The notes: generated by a model from the sequence alone, not told the origin. Shown: positions 8,123 to 18,355, counted from the stretch's first letter. The stretch is DNA of 64,000 nt from AP-15 sp963736715 (GCA_963736715.1 CAVTQA010000016.1:1-64000), one strand, 5' to 3'. Program-made: numbers and translations.

Positions 8123-9658
8123 ATGGCAACGCCGCTTCCCTACACAGGCAAGGAATTTCTCGACAGCCTCGATGACGGGCGGGAGGTGTGGATCTACGGC
8201 GAGCGCGTCAAGAACATCACCGAGCACCCGGCCTTCCGCAACACGGCGCGGATGATCGCCCGGCTCTACGACGCGCTGCATCGCGATCATGCGGAAAAGA
8301 AAAATCTGCTGACCTGCCCGACCGAATGGGGCGGGTTTACGCATCGGTATTTTGTCGCCCCGGGCTCGGCCGAGGATCAGACAGCGGCGCGCGACGCCAT
8401 CGCCGCATGGTCGCGGCTCACCTATGGCTGGCTGGGCCGCTCGCCCGATTACAAGGCGGCGTTTCTGGCCACTCTCGGCGCCAATGCGGAGTTCTACGAA
8501 CCCTATCAGGAGAATGCGCGCCGTTGGTACCGCTTCAGCCAGGAGCGGGTGCCATTCGTCAACCATGCGATCGTTCAGCCCCCGGTCGACCGTAATATGG
8601 CTCCCGGCGCTCCGGGCGGCCCCACCGACGTCTACGCGCATGTAACCAAAGAGACCGACGCCGGGATCAGGGTGACGGGCGCCAAGGTCGTCGCCACCGG
8701 CTCGGCGCTGACGCATTTCACTTTTGTCGCGCATGCTGGTGTGTTGCCTGTGCAGGACAAGAATTTCGCGATCGTCTTCCTCGTCCCGAGCAATGCCAAG
8801 GGCATCAAATTCGTCTGCCGCGTCTCGAACGAGCAGCGTGCAGCGGTGCTCGGCAGCCCGTTCGACTACCCGTTGTCGAGCCGCCTCGACGAGAACGATG
8901 CGATCTTCATCATGGACGACGTCTTGGTGCCGTGGGAGGACGTGTTCGTCTATGCCGACATCGACAAGGCCAACCGGTTCTTCCCCAGCAGCGGGTTCCT
9001 GCCGCGCGCGATGCTGCAGGGGTGCACTCGCCTGGCGGTGAAGCTCGACTTCATCATCGGCCTGTTGGTCAAGGCGACCGAGATCGCGGGCACCCGCGGG
9101 TTTCGCGGCGTCGAAGCCAATATCGGCGAGGTGATCGCGTGGCGGAACACGATGTGGGGGCTCTCCGACGCGATGGCCAAGGGCGCCGAGCCGTGGGCCG
9201 GCCGCTGCGTGCTGCCGGCGATCGAGCCGGCGATGGCCTACCGCATCCTGGCACCGGAGGCCTACGTCCAGATCAAGCAGATCATCGAGAAGACCGTCGC
9301 CAGCAGCCTCATCTATCTCAATTCGCATGCCCGCGACTTCAAAACGCCGGAATTGCGCGGATACCTCGACCGCTATGTGCGCGGTTCCGGCGGCGTCAGC
9401 GCGGTCGAGCGGGTCAAGCTGATGAAGCTGTTGTGGGACGCCATCGGCACCGAATTCGGCGCCCGCCACGAGCTATACGAGATCAACTACGCCGGCAGCC
9501 ACGAAGAAATCCGCATCGACGCATTGCGCGCATCGATCGGCTCCGGCCAATACGAGCGCTGGAAAAGCTTCGCCGACAGCTGCATGGCCGAATACGATCT
9601 CGACGGCTGGACGGCGCCCGACCTCGTCAATCCGGACGATGTCAGTTCGCTGCGCTAG
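8123..9658 (+). CDS. 4-hydroxyphenylacetate 3-hydroxylase family protein (HpaB/PvcC/4-BUDH)
   Basis: A 511-residue protein of the HpaB fold (acyl-CoA-dehydrogenase-like), used by FADH2-dependent phenol monooxygenases and by 4-hydroxybutyryl-CoA dehydratases. It starts with the family-typical KEFLDSLDDGREVWIYGERV and contains DRNMAPGAPG and the C-terminal ELYEINYAGSHEEIRID. No flavin reductase (hpaC) is adjacent, so the reduced-flavin partner must lie elsewhere if this is a monooxygenase. The substrate cannot be fixed from sequence. ATG 8123 is chosen over an upstream TTG because of the AGGGGGA ribosome site. Confidence 0.85.
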   Translation: MATPLPYTGKEFLDSLDDGREVWIYGERVKNITEHPAFRNTARMIARLYDALHRDHAEKKNLLTCPTEWGGFTHRYFVAPGSAEDQTAARDAIAAWSRLTYGWLGRSPDYKAAFLATLGANAEFYEPYQENARRWYRFSQERVPFVNHAIVQPPVDRNMAPGAPGGPTDVYAHVTKETDAGIRVTGAKVVATGSALTHFTFVAHAGVLPVQDKNFAIVFLVPSNAKGIKFVCRVSNEQRAAVLGSPFDYPLSSRLDENDAIFIMDDVLVPWEDVFVYADIDKANRFFPSSGFLPRAMLQGCTRLAVKLDFIIGLLVKATEIAGTRGFRGVEANIGEVIAWRNTMWGLSDAMAKGAEPWAGRCVLPAIEPAMAYRILAPEAYVQIKQIIEKTVASSLIYLNSHARDFKTPELRGYLDRYVRGSGGVSAVERVKLMKLLWDAIGTEFGARHELYEINYAGSHEEIRIDALRASIGSGQYERWKSFADSCMAEYDLDGWTAPDLVNPDDVSSLR

Positions 9659-9757
9659 GCGATGGTTCGCGACAGATCGCTGCCGTAGTCATTGACGCGA
9701 ATTGCTGTTCCGAACCGTCGCGAGTGGGAGCGGCACCTCTCGTGTTGGCGGAGCCTT

Positions 9758-11243
9758 GTGGAGGCAAAGCAAAATTTAATTCAGTCCTGTTTTTTTGCCA
9801 TCCTCGCTTATTTCGTACTTGTTTGTGCGGTTCTGCTGCCGATCGGAAACCTTCTTTCTTTGGGTTTCAAGTTCGAAATCAATTATAACGAAGGATGGAA
9901 TGTATACAACGCCGACAGGCTGATCAACGGTCAAATTATCTATGACAACATTTACTGGAGGATAAACAACTACCCGATCGGGTCATTCCTGATTATTGCC
10001 GGCGCCAATGTCCTGTTTCATGATCTGTTGCTGAGCGGACGGCTGGTCGCGCTGGCCTCCTTCGCAGCGATAGCGGTGTTCGCGGCGATGGCGGTCCGGC
10101 GCTTTGGCGGCGGACGAACCGACGCAGTGTTTGGCGCCGCCTGCGCGGCGGGCTTTTGCTATCTGATGGCGCCGAACTGGATCATCGCCGATGACCCGCA
10201 GAGTTTGGGCGAAGCCGTCATGCTCGGCGCTCTGGTCAGTTACCTCGCGCGCCCACCCGATCGCCTCAACTTGCTGCGCACCGCGTTCCTCGTCGTGCTC
10301 GGCGGCTTCATCAAGCACAACCTCGTGGCGATCCCGATCGCGATAACCCTCGATCTGGCATTTCGCTCGCCGCGGCGGGTGGTGTTTTGGCTGGTCTCGT
10401 GCGTCGGTTTCGCGACAGGTTTTCTCGGCTTGACGCAAATCATCGCCGGGGGCGACTTCATCGATCATCTGATGTCGCCGCGGCTCTTCGGGTGGTATGG
10501 CGCTCGATACCACCTGATGAAGTATGTGCGGCTGTTCAAATTCCCGCTGGCCGCGATCGCGTTGAGCGCATCGCTGGTTCTGGCTGCCGATCGAATGATC
10601 TTAGCGGCCTGGGGCGCGATCTCGATCGTCAGTGCGACTTTCCTATCGGGCTTCGAAGGGACCTCTTACAACATGTTTCAGGACGCCGCGGTGTTCCTTG
10701 GGGTCGCCGCGGGCGTCGCGATGTCCGAGTTGCGCAAGTCCGAATTTCGCGGCCGATTGGACAAGGGTATTGGCGAGTGCGCTGCCATTCCTCGTGGCCC
10801 AGCCGATTCTGGCGAGAGCCCCCGATATTGCCGTACAAGTATATCATGGCCCAGCTCTCTTAGATTCGGACCGAAGAAGGCAAGAGACGTTCTTGGCTGA
10901 CGCCAAATTTGTTGCGAACAAGCAGGGATCGGCAATTTGTGAAAGCCTGCTCCTCTGTTATGTGGCCGGCCAGCCTTACATTCTGGATCCGTTCAACTCG
11001 CGACAATACATGTTGTCGGGTAGGCTCGATCAAGACGAGTTGATTCGGCGCATTGCCGCTCACGAATTTGCGGTCATTCAGCTTCATGCCGATATTTGTG
11101 ACGATCCGACGACGCCATCCTGTCATATCCTGCATTACCGGCAAAAGGTCGATCGTTTCACCGACGAAGTGCTCTACGCCATCGATCAATATTACGAGGT
11201 CGCGCGGCGCTCCACCTTCGGCTCCTTTTATGTCCCGAAATAA
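9758..11243 (+). pseudogene. Polytopic membrane glycosyltransferase-like protein, one frameshift as read
   Basis: Multi-spanning membrane protein resembling GT39/RgtA-type lipid-linked-sugar transferases. It has an N-terminal TM, then an acidic periplasmic-type motif region (FEINYNEGWNVYNADRL) and about nine further hydrophobic segments. Reading from GTG 9758 (GGAG six bases upstream) the frame breaks near 10755–10775. The C-terminal soluble portion, with VYHGPALLDSDRRRQETF and ending YEVARRSTFGSFYVPK, continues in the next frame to 11243. Removing one base restores 494 residues. Base composition is somewhat lower in GC than neighbours. Either a real pseudogene or a one-base insertion error; the intact downstream frame favours error. 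Confidence 0.65.
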
Positions 11244-11345
11244 GAATGTCTTCTTAAGTCATTTTCACGGCCGGAGCGACTGCTGCCGGTTGCGAACGCC
11301 GAAATGCGACTATAGGCTCCGGGCACACTGACAGGATCCGGTATC

Positions 11346-12767
11346 GTGCGTTATCTCAGCACCCGCGACCCTCGCGCTGCGCCCTCGACCCGCTCGTTTG
11401 CGGAGGTGCTGCTCGCCGGTCTCGCGGAGGATGGCGGGCTCTTTGTACCGGAACGGATGCCTGGGCTGGCCGCCGACATTCCCGGCTTTGCCGGTCTGCC
11501 CTATGCCGAGATCGCCGCCCGTATCATGGCCCTGTTCGCCGGCGATGCCTTCCCGCCGGGCGAATTGCAGCAGCTCACTGCCGCGGCCTACAGCCGGTTC
11601 CGCCATGCCGCGGTGGCCCCGTTGGTGCAGCTCGACGAAAGCCTCTGGCTCCTCGAGCTGTTTCATGGGCCGACCCTCGCCTTCAAGGATCTGGCGTTAC
11701 AGTTGGTCGGGCCGATGTTCGATGCGGTCTTGGCCCGGTGCCAAGAGCACGTCACGGTGATCGGCGCGACTTCGGGCGATACCGGCTCCGCCGCGATCGA
11801 AGCGTGCCGCGATCGCGAGGCCATCGACATCTTCATCCTTTACCCACATCAGCGCGTCTCCGAGGTGCAGCGTCGGCTGATGACGACGCACGAAGCGGCC
11901 AATGCGCATGCGGTCGCGATCGAGGGCACGTTCGACGACTGTCAGGATCTCGTCAAAGCGCTGTTCGCTGATGCCGCACTGCGGCATGAGCTGAACCTGT
12001 CGGCGGTGAACTCGATCAACTGGGCGCGAATTGCCGCCCAAACGGTCTACTTCGTCGCCGCCGCGGTCGCGCTGGGTGCGCCGGCGCGCTCGGTTTCGTT
12101 CAGCGTGCCGACCGGGAATTTCGGCAATGTCTATGCCGGACACATCGCCCGCCAGATCGGGCTGCCAATAGATCGGCTGGTAATCGGCACCAACCGCAAC
12201 GATATTCTCGCTCGATATTTTGCGAGCGGGCGGATGGCGCTCGCCGCCGTCGAGCCGAGTCTCAGCCCGAGCATGGACATCCAGGTGTCGAGCAATTTCG
12301 AGCGATTGCTGTTCGAGCTGAAAGGCCGCAATGGTGCCGCTGTTGGCGAAGCGATGCAGGATTTCCGCCGTACCGGCACGTTGCCCGAAAATGACCAGGC
12401 TTGGCACGCCGCTCGCTGCTTGTTTTCCGCTCACAAGGTCGACGACACTGAGACTATGAAAACTATCGCCCAGAATTACGCCCGATCAGAAACCTTGATT
12501 GATCCCCACACGGCGGTCGCTGTTGCCGCCGCGCAAGCCGAAATCGCAGTCCACGGGCGGGGTACACCGATGATCGCCCTGGGGTGCGCTCATCCGGCCA
12601 AATTTCCCGATGCGGTCGAGCGGGCCACGGGGCTCCGCCCGGTTTTGCCGCCGGCGGTTGGCGACCTCCTCGAAAGGCCCGAGCGGATTGTCGTCCTGCC
12701 CAACGAGCTCGGCGCGGTGAGCCGCTTTGTCCGCGGTCGCGCCCGGCGGGCCGGAGCCGCGGCATGA
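11346..12767 (+). CDS. thrC: Threonine synthase
   Basis: PLP enzyme converting O-phosphohomoserine to threonine. 473 residues, starting at GTG 11346 with the class-typical MRYLSTRDPRA. The PLP lysine lies in GPTLAFKDLALQL and the phosphate-binding loop in VPTGNFGNVYAG. Its last bases overlap the M16 peptidase start (ATGA), an arrangement frequent in alphaproteobacteria. thrB is about 3.6 kb away on the other strand. Confidence 0.97.
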   Translation: MRYLSTRDPRAAPSTRSFAEVLLAGLAEDGGLFVPERMPGLAADIPGFAGLPYAEIAARIMALFAGDAFPPGELQQLTAAAYSRFRHAAVAPLVQLDESLWLLELFHGPTLAFKDLALQLVGPMFDAVLARCQEHVTVIGATSGDTGSAAIEACRDREAIDIFILYPHQRVSEVQRRLMTTHEAANAHAVAIEGTFDDCQDLVKALFADAALRHELNLSAVNSINWARIAAQTVYFVAAAVALGAPARSVSFSVPTGNFGNVYAGHIARQIGLPIDRLVIGTNRNDILARYFASGRMALAAVEPSLSPSMDIQVSSNFERLLFELKGRNGAAVGEAMQDFRRTGTLPENDQAWHAARCLFSAHKVDDTETMKTIAQNYARSETLIDPHTAVAVAAAQAEIAVHGRGTPMIALGCAHPAKFPDAVERATGLRPVLPPAVGDLLERPERIVVLPNELGAVSRFVRGRARRAGAAA

Positions 12768-14023
12768 GCGCCCGGGTTTCGCGACTGGCGAACGGGTTGC
12801 GGGTCGCCACCGACACTGTCCAAACCGTCGATACGGTATCGCTCGGCATCTGGGTCGATATCGGCACACGGCACGAACCGGCGGCCATCAACGGCGCCGC
12901 GCATTTTCTCGAGCACATGGCCTTCAAGGGCACCGAACGGCGCAGCGCCCGCGATATCGCCGAAGAGATCGAGGCGGTTGGCGGTCACCTCAACGCCTAC
13001 ACCTCCCGCGAGAGCACCGCTTATTACGCCAAGGTATTGAAGGAAGATGTGCCGCTCGCTCTCGATATCCTCGCGGACATCCTGCAGAACTCCACCTTCG
13101 ATCCAGAGGAGCTCGAGCGTGAGCGCACAGTGATCCTGCAGGAGATCGGCCAAGCCAACGACACGCCGGACGACATCATCTTCGATCACTTTCAGGAATG
13201 TGCTTATCCCGAGCAGGCGATGGGGCGGCCCGTACTCGGAAGACCGGAAATCATCCGCGGACTGGGCCGCGACGCCGTGGTCGCTTATCTGCGAGACCAT
13301 TACGGCGCGCAGCGGATGGTGCTCGCGGCAGCCGGAAATATCGAGCACGAGCACCTTGTCGACCTCGCCGACAAGCTGCTGTCGGATTTTCCGGCCGAGC
13401 GCCCGGTCAGCACAGAGCCGGCGCGCTATGCCGGGGGCGACCGGCGCGAGGACCGCGATCTCGAGCAGCTGCACCTCATGCTCGGCTTCCCGGGGGTGAT
13501 GCTCGGCGACGCGGACTACTACGCCGCATCGGTGTTGTCTACCGCGTTCGGCGGCGGCATGTCCTCCCGGCTGTTTCAGGAAATTCGCGAGAAGCGCGGG
13601 CTGGTCTACGCGATCCACTCTTTTGTGCACGGCTATCGCGACGGCGGCTTGTTTGGGATCTACGCCGGGACCGGCGAAGGCGAGGCGGCCGAGCTAGTGC
13701 CCGCGCTGTGCGAAGAGGCGATGAAATTGCAAGACGGGTTGACGGCTATCGAGTTGAGCCGCGCCAAGGCTCAAATGAAGGCGGGGCTGCTGATGTCGCT
13801 CGAGAGTACCTCCGCCCGCTGTGAACAGCTGGCCCAGCATCTGCTGATCTATGGCACGCCGTTCGATCCCCCCGACGTCGTGCGGCGCGTCGAGGCGGTC
13901 GATGACGCTGCAATTCGACGGGTCGTGGCACGCTGGCGCTCGGCGCCTCCGACCATCGCAGCGCTGGGGCCGTTGAGCCGACTGGAGAATTACGACAAAT
14001 TGCAGGCGCGCCTCGTCGCTTGA
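12764..14023 (+). CDS. M16 family zinc peptidase (processing-peptidase-like)
   Basis: 419-residue cytoplasmic or periplasm-facing metallopeptidase related to mitochondrial processing peptidase beta. The inverted zinc motif HFLEHMAFKG (HxxEH) is at about residues 47–56, with the distal glutamate in the ERERTVILQEIGQ region and the M16 hallmark GGGMSSRLFQEIREKRGL in the C-terminal half. The start at ATG 12764 overlaps the thrC stop by four bases; an in-frame extension upstream lies inside thrC. The natural substrate is unknown. Confidence 0.93.
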   Translation: MSARVSRLANGLRVATDTVQTVDTVSLGIWVDIGTRHEPAAINGAAHFLEHMAFKGTERRSARDIAEEIEAVGGHLNAYTSRESTAYYAKVLKEDVPLALDILADILQNSTFDPEELERERTVILQEIGQANDTPDDIIFDHFQECAYPEQAMGRPVLGRPEIIRGLGRDAVVAYLRDHYGAQRMVLAAAGNIEHEHLVDLADKLLSDFPAERPVSTEPARYAGGDRREDRDLEQLHLMLGFPGVMLGDADYYAASVLSTAFGGGMSSRLFQEIREKRGLVYAIHSFVHGYRDGGLFGIYAGTGEGEAAELVPALCEEAMKLQDGLTAIELSRAKAQMKAGLLMSLESTSARCEQLAQHLLIYGTPFDPPDVVRRVEAVDDAAIRRVVARWRSAPPTIAALGPLSRLENYDKLQARLVA

Positions 14024-14039
14024 TAGGCTCCGAGAATAG

Positions 14040-14648
14040 ATGGCGCCGCAACGGAAGACCTTCCCACGACTGTTTGTGTCCCGCGCCGATCCGTATCGGC
14101 TGACCAGCGATCGCGTCTTTCTACGCCCCCCGGAAAGGGGCGATTACGAGGCATGGGCGAGCCTGCGCGCGGGCTCCCGAGATTTCCTTTCGCCGTGGGA
14201 GCCGAGTTGGCCGCCCGATGCACTCAGCCGAGCGAATTTTCGGGCGCGAGTCGCGCGTTATGCCGAAGATTGGCGCACCGACCAGGCGTATAATTTTTTC
14301 ATCTTCGCGCATGACGAGAACCTGATCGGCGGCATAGGCCTTTCGAATATTCGGCGCGGCGTCTCGGAGACGGCGAGCCTGGGCTACTGGGTCGGCGAGC
14401 CTTTTGCGCGCCAGCGCTACATGACCTCGGCGCTGCCGATCGTTGTCGACTTTGCTTTCGAACGGCTCGGGCTGCATCGGCTCGAGGCTGCCTGTTTGCC
14501 GAGCAACATCCCTAGCCGATCCCTTCTCGCCAGGGCCGGGTTCCAGCAGGAAGGCTACGCCCGCGAATATCTCTGCATCGCCGGCAAATGGCAGGATCAC
14601 CTGTTGTTCGCGGTCCTGCGCGGCGACCGCCGCGCGCCCGCGAACTAA
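14040..14648 (+). CDS. GNAT acetyltransferase, RimJ/RimL-like
   Basis: 202-residue GNAT protein resembling ribosomal-protein N-acetyltransferases (RimJ). Landmarks are LTSDRVFLRPPERGDYEAWASLR at the start of the domain, the acetyl-CoA-binding region LGYWVGEPFARQRYMTSAL and the C-terminal LEAACLPSNIPSRSLLARAGFQQEG. It follows the M16 gene by 16 bases and is probably co-transcribed with thrC. The acceptor substrate is not determinable. Confidence 0.9.
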   Translation: MAPQRKTFPRLFVSRADPYRLTSDRVFLRPPERGDYEAWASLRAGSRDFLSPWEPSWPPDALSRANFRARVARYAEDWRTDQAYNFFIFAHDENLIGGIGLSNIRRGVSETASLGYWVGEPFARQRYMTSALPIVVDFAFERLGLHRLEAACLPSNIPSRSLLARAGFQQEGYAREYLCIAGKWQDHLLFAVLRGDRRAPAN

Positions 14649-14694
14649 AGCCGGATTAAAGCCGCCGAACTATTGCCGCGTCTGCGCGGTGGGA

Positions 14695-15250
14695 TCAGGC
14701 GTGGCCCGCCTCGCTCGACAGCATCGTCAGATCGACGCCGAGTTTAGCCATCGCCCGCTGCCATTTCTGGTTGTGATCGGGATCGAAAATGATCGCGTCG
14801 TCGGCCGGGACCGAAAGCCAACCGTTGGCTTGAATCTCGGCATCGAGCTGACCCGGAGCCCAGCCGGCATAGCCGAGGGCAAACAGGCTCCGGCGCGGAC
14901 CCCGGCCTTGCCCGATCGCGCGCAGGACGTCGACTGTGGCGGTGAGCGCAATATCGTCATTGACGACGAGGGTCGCGTCCTCATTGTAGTCGGTGGTGTG
15001 CAGGACAAAGCCCGCGGCCCGCCTCTACGGGACCGCCGTAATGCACCGGCCGCGAACCGGCGGTGCCGCTCGGCGAAATGTCGAGCTGGGTGAACAGCTC
15101 GCCCATCGTCAGCGACCCGAGCGGCTTGTTGATCACGAGGCCCATTGCTCCAGCTTCGCCGCTGTGCGCGCAAACATAGACGACCGAGCGCGCGAAGCGC
15201 TCGTCCAGCATCTGCGGCATCGCCAATAAAAGCTGGCCTGTCAGTGACAT
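14695..15250 (-). pseudogene. yqgE: YqgE/AlgH family protein, one frameshift as read
   Basis: UPF0301 family protein of unclear biochemical function. From ATG 15250 the frame encodes SLTGQLLLAMPQMLDERFARSV and GAMGLVINKPLG, then breaks inside VEAGRGF near 15010–15014, where GGG replaces an expected GG. In the next frame the family sequence continues (VLHTTDYNEDATLVVNDDIALT, FALGYAGWAPGQLDAEI) to the TGA at 14695. Removing one base gives 184 residues, the usual length. Most likely a sequence insertion error. Divergent from the peroxiredoxin gene. Confidence 0.85.
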
Positions 15251-15440
15251 CACCCTGCCTCGCAACGCAAGCGACCGCCGATCACGCGCTTTGCTTTCCG
15301 ATACCTATACACCTATCGAGGCGTTTTGTTGCGGATTCGCGCTTAAAGGAGCGACCCGGCACATCGCCGGTGCCGGTTTGCCCGGCCAGGCATCCTGTGT
15401 TATCGCTCCGCCCCCCGAACACGACCCGAGGGATTCTCCA

Positions 15441-15926
15441 ATGACCATCCAGGTTGGCGACAAGATACCATCGGCGACGCTCAAACAGATGACCCCCGAG
15501 GGGCCGAAGGACATCACTACCGACGAACTCTTCCGCGGCAAGAAGGTTGCCCTCTTCGCCGTTCCCGGGGCGTTCACTCCGGCCTGCTCGCAGCGCCACC
15601 TGCCCGGATACGTCGACAAGGCGGGCGACATCAAAGCCAAGGGCGTCGACGAAATCGCCTGCGTTGCGGTCAACGACGTCTTTGTCATGACGGCATGGGG
15701 CAAGGAGCAGAGGGCCGAGGGCAAGGTGCGCATGCTGGCCGATGGCAGCGGCGATTTCGCCCGCGCGCTCGGGCTCGAGCTCGACCTCTCCAAGAACGGC
15801 CTCGGCACCCGTTCGAAACGGTATTCGATGCTGGTCGACAACGGCGTGGTCAAGTCGCTGAATGTCGAACAGCAGCCGGGCCAGATTGAAGCTTCCGGCG
15901 CCGAGGCAATGCTGCGGGCGCTTTAG
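15441..15926 (+). CDS. Peroxiredoxin, Prx5/AhpC-TSA type
   Basis: 161-residue thiol peroxidase reducing peroxides with thiols. The peroxidatic cysteine is in PGAFTPACSQRHLPGY, the Prx5-subfamily form of the active site, and the C-terminal part has FALGLELDLSKNGLGTRSKRY-like features. ATG 15441 starts the standard MTIQVGDKIPSATL; an upstream in-frame extension to 15291 would lie in the promoter. It converges with rnhA 19 bases downstream. Confidence 0.95.
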   Translation: MTIQVGDKIPSATLKQMTPEGPKDITTDELFRGKKVALFAVPGAFTPACSQRHLPGYVDKAGDIKAKGVDEIACVAVNDVFVMTAWGKEQRAEGKVRMLADGSGDFARALGLELDLSKNGLGTRSKRYSMLVDNGVVKSLNVEQQPGQIEASGAEAMLRAL

Positions 15927-15945
15927 GCCGGGTTCGGCGGTCGCT

Positions 15946-16422
15946 CTATCCGCGGGTCAGCGCGGACGGCTGCTTTCCCCAGCTCTCTTCGGCGATGCGG
16001 GCCCGCGCGATAGCGTCGGCCCGCTCGTTTTCAGGGTGGCCGGAATGGCCGCGCACCCATTCCCAAGTGACGACGTGCCGGGCCGCCGCGGTGTCGAGCC
16101 GCTGCCAGAGATCCACATTCTTGACCGGCTGCTTGTCGGCGGTCAGCCAGTTCCGCCGCTTCCAGCCGTGTATCCATTTGGTGATGCCGTCGCGCAGGTA
16201 TTGGCTGTCGCTGTAGAGCCGGACCCGGCACGGCCGCTTCAGCGCTTCGAGCCCGGCGATCGCGGCCATCATTTCCATGCGGTTGTTGGTCGTGTTGGGG
16301 TCATAGCCGCTCAATTCTTTTTCGACCTCACGGTAACGCAATATCGCGGCCCAGCCGCCCGGGCCCGGATTGCCGCGGCAGGCGCCGTCGGTGAAGATCT
16401 CGACATCGGCTAGCTCAGGCAT
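15946..16422 (-). CDS. rnhA: Ribonuclease HI
   Basis: Cleaves the RNA strand of RNA–DNA hybrids. 158 residues. The catalytic DEDD set is visible: Asp in IFTDGACRGNPGPGGW, Glu in NRMEMMA, Asp in LYSDSQYL, and the last Asp in NERADAIA with the catalytic His in WVRGHSGHPENE. The start overlaps the end of thrB by eight bases, the common alphaproteobacterial thrB–rnhA pair. Confidence 0.98.
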   Translation of the reverse strand: MPELADVEIFTDGACRGNPGPGGWAAILRYREVEKELSGYDPNTTNNRMEMMAAIAGLEALKRPCRVRLYSDSQYLRDGITKWIHGWKRRNWLTADKQPVKNVDLWQRLDTAAARHVVTWEWVRGHSGHPENERADAIARARIAEESWGKQPSALTRG

Positions 16423-17380
16423 CGAGCCCGTAGCCCGCGATATCGGTGACGCCGCGGTGGAAGCGCAGCTTGCGCAGATATTCGAGAGGATCCTTCGGCC
16501 GGACCAACGCCCCCGCCGGCTGGTTCAGCCAATCGAATAGGCGGGTCAAGAGAAAGCGCAACGCGCTGCCGCGCGCCAGCAACGGCAGGGCGGCGAGTTC
16601 GGCCGAGGACAGCGGCCGCGTCCGGCGATAGCCTTCGAGCAGCAGCCGCGCCTTCGTCACGTTGAGACTGCCGTCGGCTTCGAAGCACCAAGCATTGAGG
16701 CAGATCGCCAGATCATAGGCCAGAAAGTCGGTACAAGCGAAATAGAAGTCAATCAGCCCGGAAACGTCGCGCTCGCGGAAGAACACATTGTCCGGAAAGA
16801 GGTCGGCGTGAATCACCCCAGTCGGCAGGTCGTGCGGCCATTCCGCCTCGATCAGCGCAAGCTCGGTCTCCAGCTCGCCGGCGAGTTCGGGCTGCACTTC
16901 GGCCGCGCGGGAGCGGCAAGCTTCGTATAAGCGCCGCCACCCGGCGACCGAGAGATCGTTCGCCCGGGTCATGCCGAACGAGGCGCCGGCGCGATGAAGC
17001 CCGGCGAGCGCGGCGCCGACCGCTGCGCAATGGAAGGGCTGGATACGGCGCGGCCACATTCCGGCAAGGAAGGTCACCAGTGCCGCCGGGCGGCCGCACA
17101 GCTCGCGCAAGGCGCTGCCGTCTCTGGCCTTTACCGGGGTCGGGCAGGCGACGCCCTGTGCCGCGAGATGCTCCATCAAAGCGATGAAAAACGGCAAGTC
17201 TCCGGCCGCCACCCGCTTTTCATAGAGCGTCAGGATGAAATTGCCGCGTTCGGTGGTAACGAGGAAGTTCGAGTTCTCGACGCCCTCGGCAATGCCCTTG
17301 CACGAGAGCACCTCGCCGATGTCGTAAAGCGCGATAAAGGCTCTGAGCTCGTCATCGGCAACATCGGTATAGACAGCCAT
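16415..17380 (-). CDS. thrB: Homoserine kinase (choline-kinase-like ThrB)
   Basis: Phosphorylates homoserine in threonine synthesis. 321 residues of the APH/choline-kinase fold used by alphaproteobacterial ThrB, not the GHMP type. It starts MAVYTDVADDELRAFIALYDIG, has the catalytic loop GVIHADLFPDNVFF and the metal-binding GLIDFYFACTDFLAYDLAI. ATG 17380 is chosen from family conservation; the frame stays open upstream, but those residues look non-coding. Divergent from the CDGSH gene. Confidence 0.96.
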   Translation of the reverse strand: MAVYTDVADDELRAFIALYDIGEVLSCKGIAEGVENSNFLVTTERGNFILTLYEKRVAAGDLPFFIALMEHLAAQGVACPTPVKARDGSALRELCGRPAALVTFLAGMWPRRIQPFHCAAVGAALAGLHRAGASFGMTRANDLSVAGWRRLYEACRSRAAEVQPELAGELETELALIEAEWPHDLPTGVIHADLFPDNVFFRERDVSGLIDFYFACTDFLAYDLAICLNAWCFEADGSLNVTKARLLLEGYRRTRPLSSAELAALPLLARGSALRFLLTRLFDWLNQPAGALVRPKDPLEYLRKLRFHRGVTDIAGYGLDA

Positions 17381-17521
17381 CGGTTTTTTTGCCGCGTCAT
17401 TCCCCTGGAGGCCGGCGCCCGGCCGGCTTGTCTGCTCGGCGCGGCTCGCATACAGTCCGGGCAGCGGCGAAGCTCCGCCGCGCACCGTGACACTAGCAAA
17501 GGCCGAGGCAGGGGAGAAAGC

Positions 17522-17761
17522 ATGGACGGTCCGATACCCGCGCAAAAAGAGCCCTACGGCGTCAATGTCGAGGCCGGGAAAAGGTACTTCTGGTGTGCGT
17601 GCGGGCGCAGTTCCTCGCAGCCCTTCTGCGACGGCTCGCATCAAGGCACCGGATTGACCCCAATCCCGTTTACCGCCGAGGCCACCGAAGAGGTTTGGCT
17701 CTGCGGGTGCAAGGCGACCGGCGGCAAGCCGTTCTGCGACGGTACGCACAACACCCTGTGA
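17522..17761 (+). CDS. Dual CDGSH iron–sulfur protein
   Basis: 79-residue protein with two CDGSH [2Fe-2S] motifs, CACGRSSSQPFCDGSH and CGCKATGGKPFCDGTH. Each gives the three-Cys/one-His ligand set of mitoNEET-type clusters. Proposed roles in the family are redox sensing or cluster transfer. ATG 17522 follows GGCAGGGGAGA. Its stop overlaps the GTG start of the following lipoprotein gene, suggesting co-expression. Confidence 0.95.
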   Translation: MDGPIPAQKEPYGVNVEAGKRYFWCACGRSSSQPFCDGSHQGTGLTPIPFTAEATEEVWLCGCKATGGKPFCDGTHNTL

Positions 17762-18299
17762 GCCGCTTGCGGCTTGCCCAAGGGGCAGCGCTCCTCAGCA
17801 TTCTCGCGCTGTCGGGTTGTAGTTGGTTCTCGTCGTCGTCCTCGTCGAAGCAGGCCGAGGCTTGCCCGAGTGCGATCGTGTTGCGGCCGCTCGCCAACAC
17901 TGCGGTCTTCGGACCCGCCCCGGAGCGTCGCCCCGACAACGTCGCATTTTACGGGATCCTGAGCGAGGCCGACCTCAAATGCGAGTACAGCGAGCGGAAA
18001 CGTGAAGATCGCACTCGATGCGATCGTCATCGGCGAGCGGGGCCCGGCCGCAAAGGGAGACGCCGTGGATCTCCAGTATTTCGTCGCGGTAACCGCACCC
18101 GATCAATCGATCCTCCGCTCAACCGCCATTCGCGGTCCACATCATGTTCGAGAGCACCCAAAAGCGCGCCGGCGTCACCGATCACATCGAGGAAACCATC
18201 CCTCTCGACGGTCGCAAGGGGTCCGACCTCAATGTTATGCTCGGCTTTCAGCAGAGCCCCGAGGTCGTCGACTTCTACAAACATTTCCGCGGCCGCTGA
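17758..18299 (+). pseudogene. Putative lipoprotein, two frameshifts as read
   Basis: From GTG 17758 an N-terminal signal with lipobox LALSGC followed by a serine run (CSWFSSSSSS) predicts an envelope lipoprotein. The frame shifts near 17988–17998, continuing as GNVKIALDAIVIGERGPAAKG and VDLQYFVAVTAPDQSIL. It shifts again near 18115–18130, continuing as MFESTQKRAGVTDHIEETIPL and ending LGFQQSPEVVDFYKHFRGR at TGA 18299. Removing two bases gives 179 residues of coherent sequence, so insertion errors are likelier than decay. No function is recognised. Confidence 0.6.
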
Positions 18300-18355
18300 C
18301 GCTCGATAAGGCCCTCGCCGGGCGCACAGGCCCGCCCTAGACAAGCCTCTGGACG

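Noticed and set aside
8117..9469. A 450-residue minus-strand frame opposite the HpaB-like gene.
   Set aside because: Antisense shadow; the plus strand encodes a well-conserved family with a good ribosome site.
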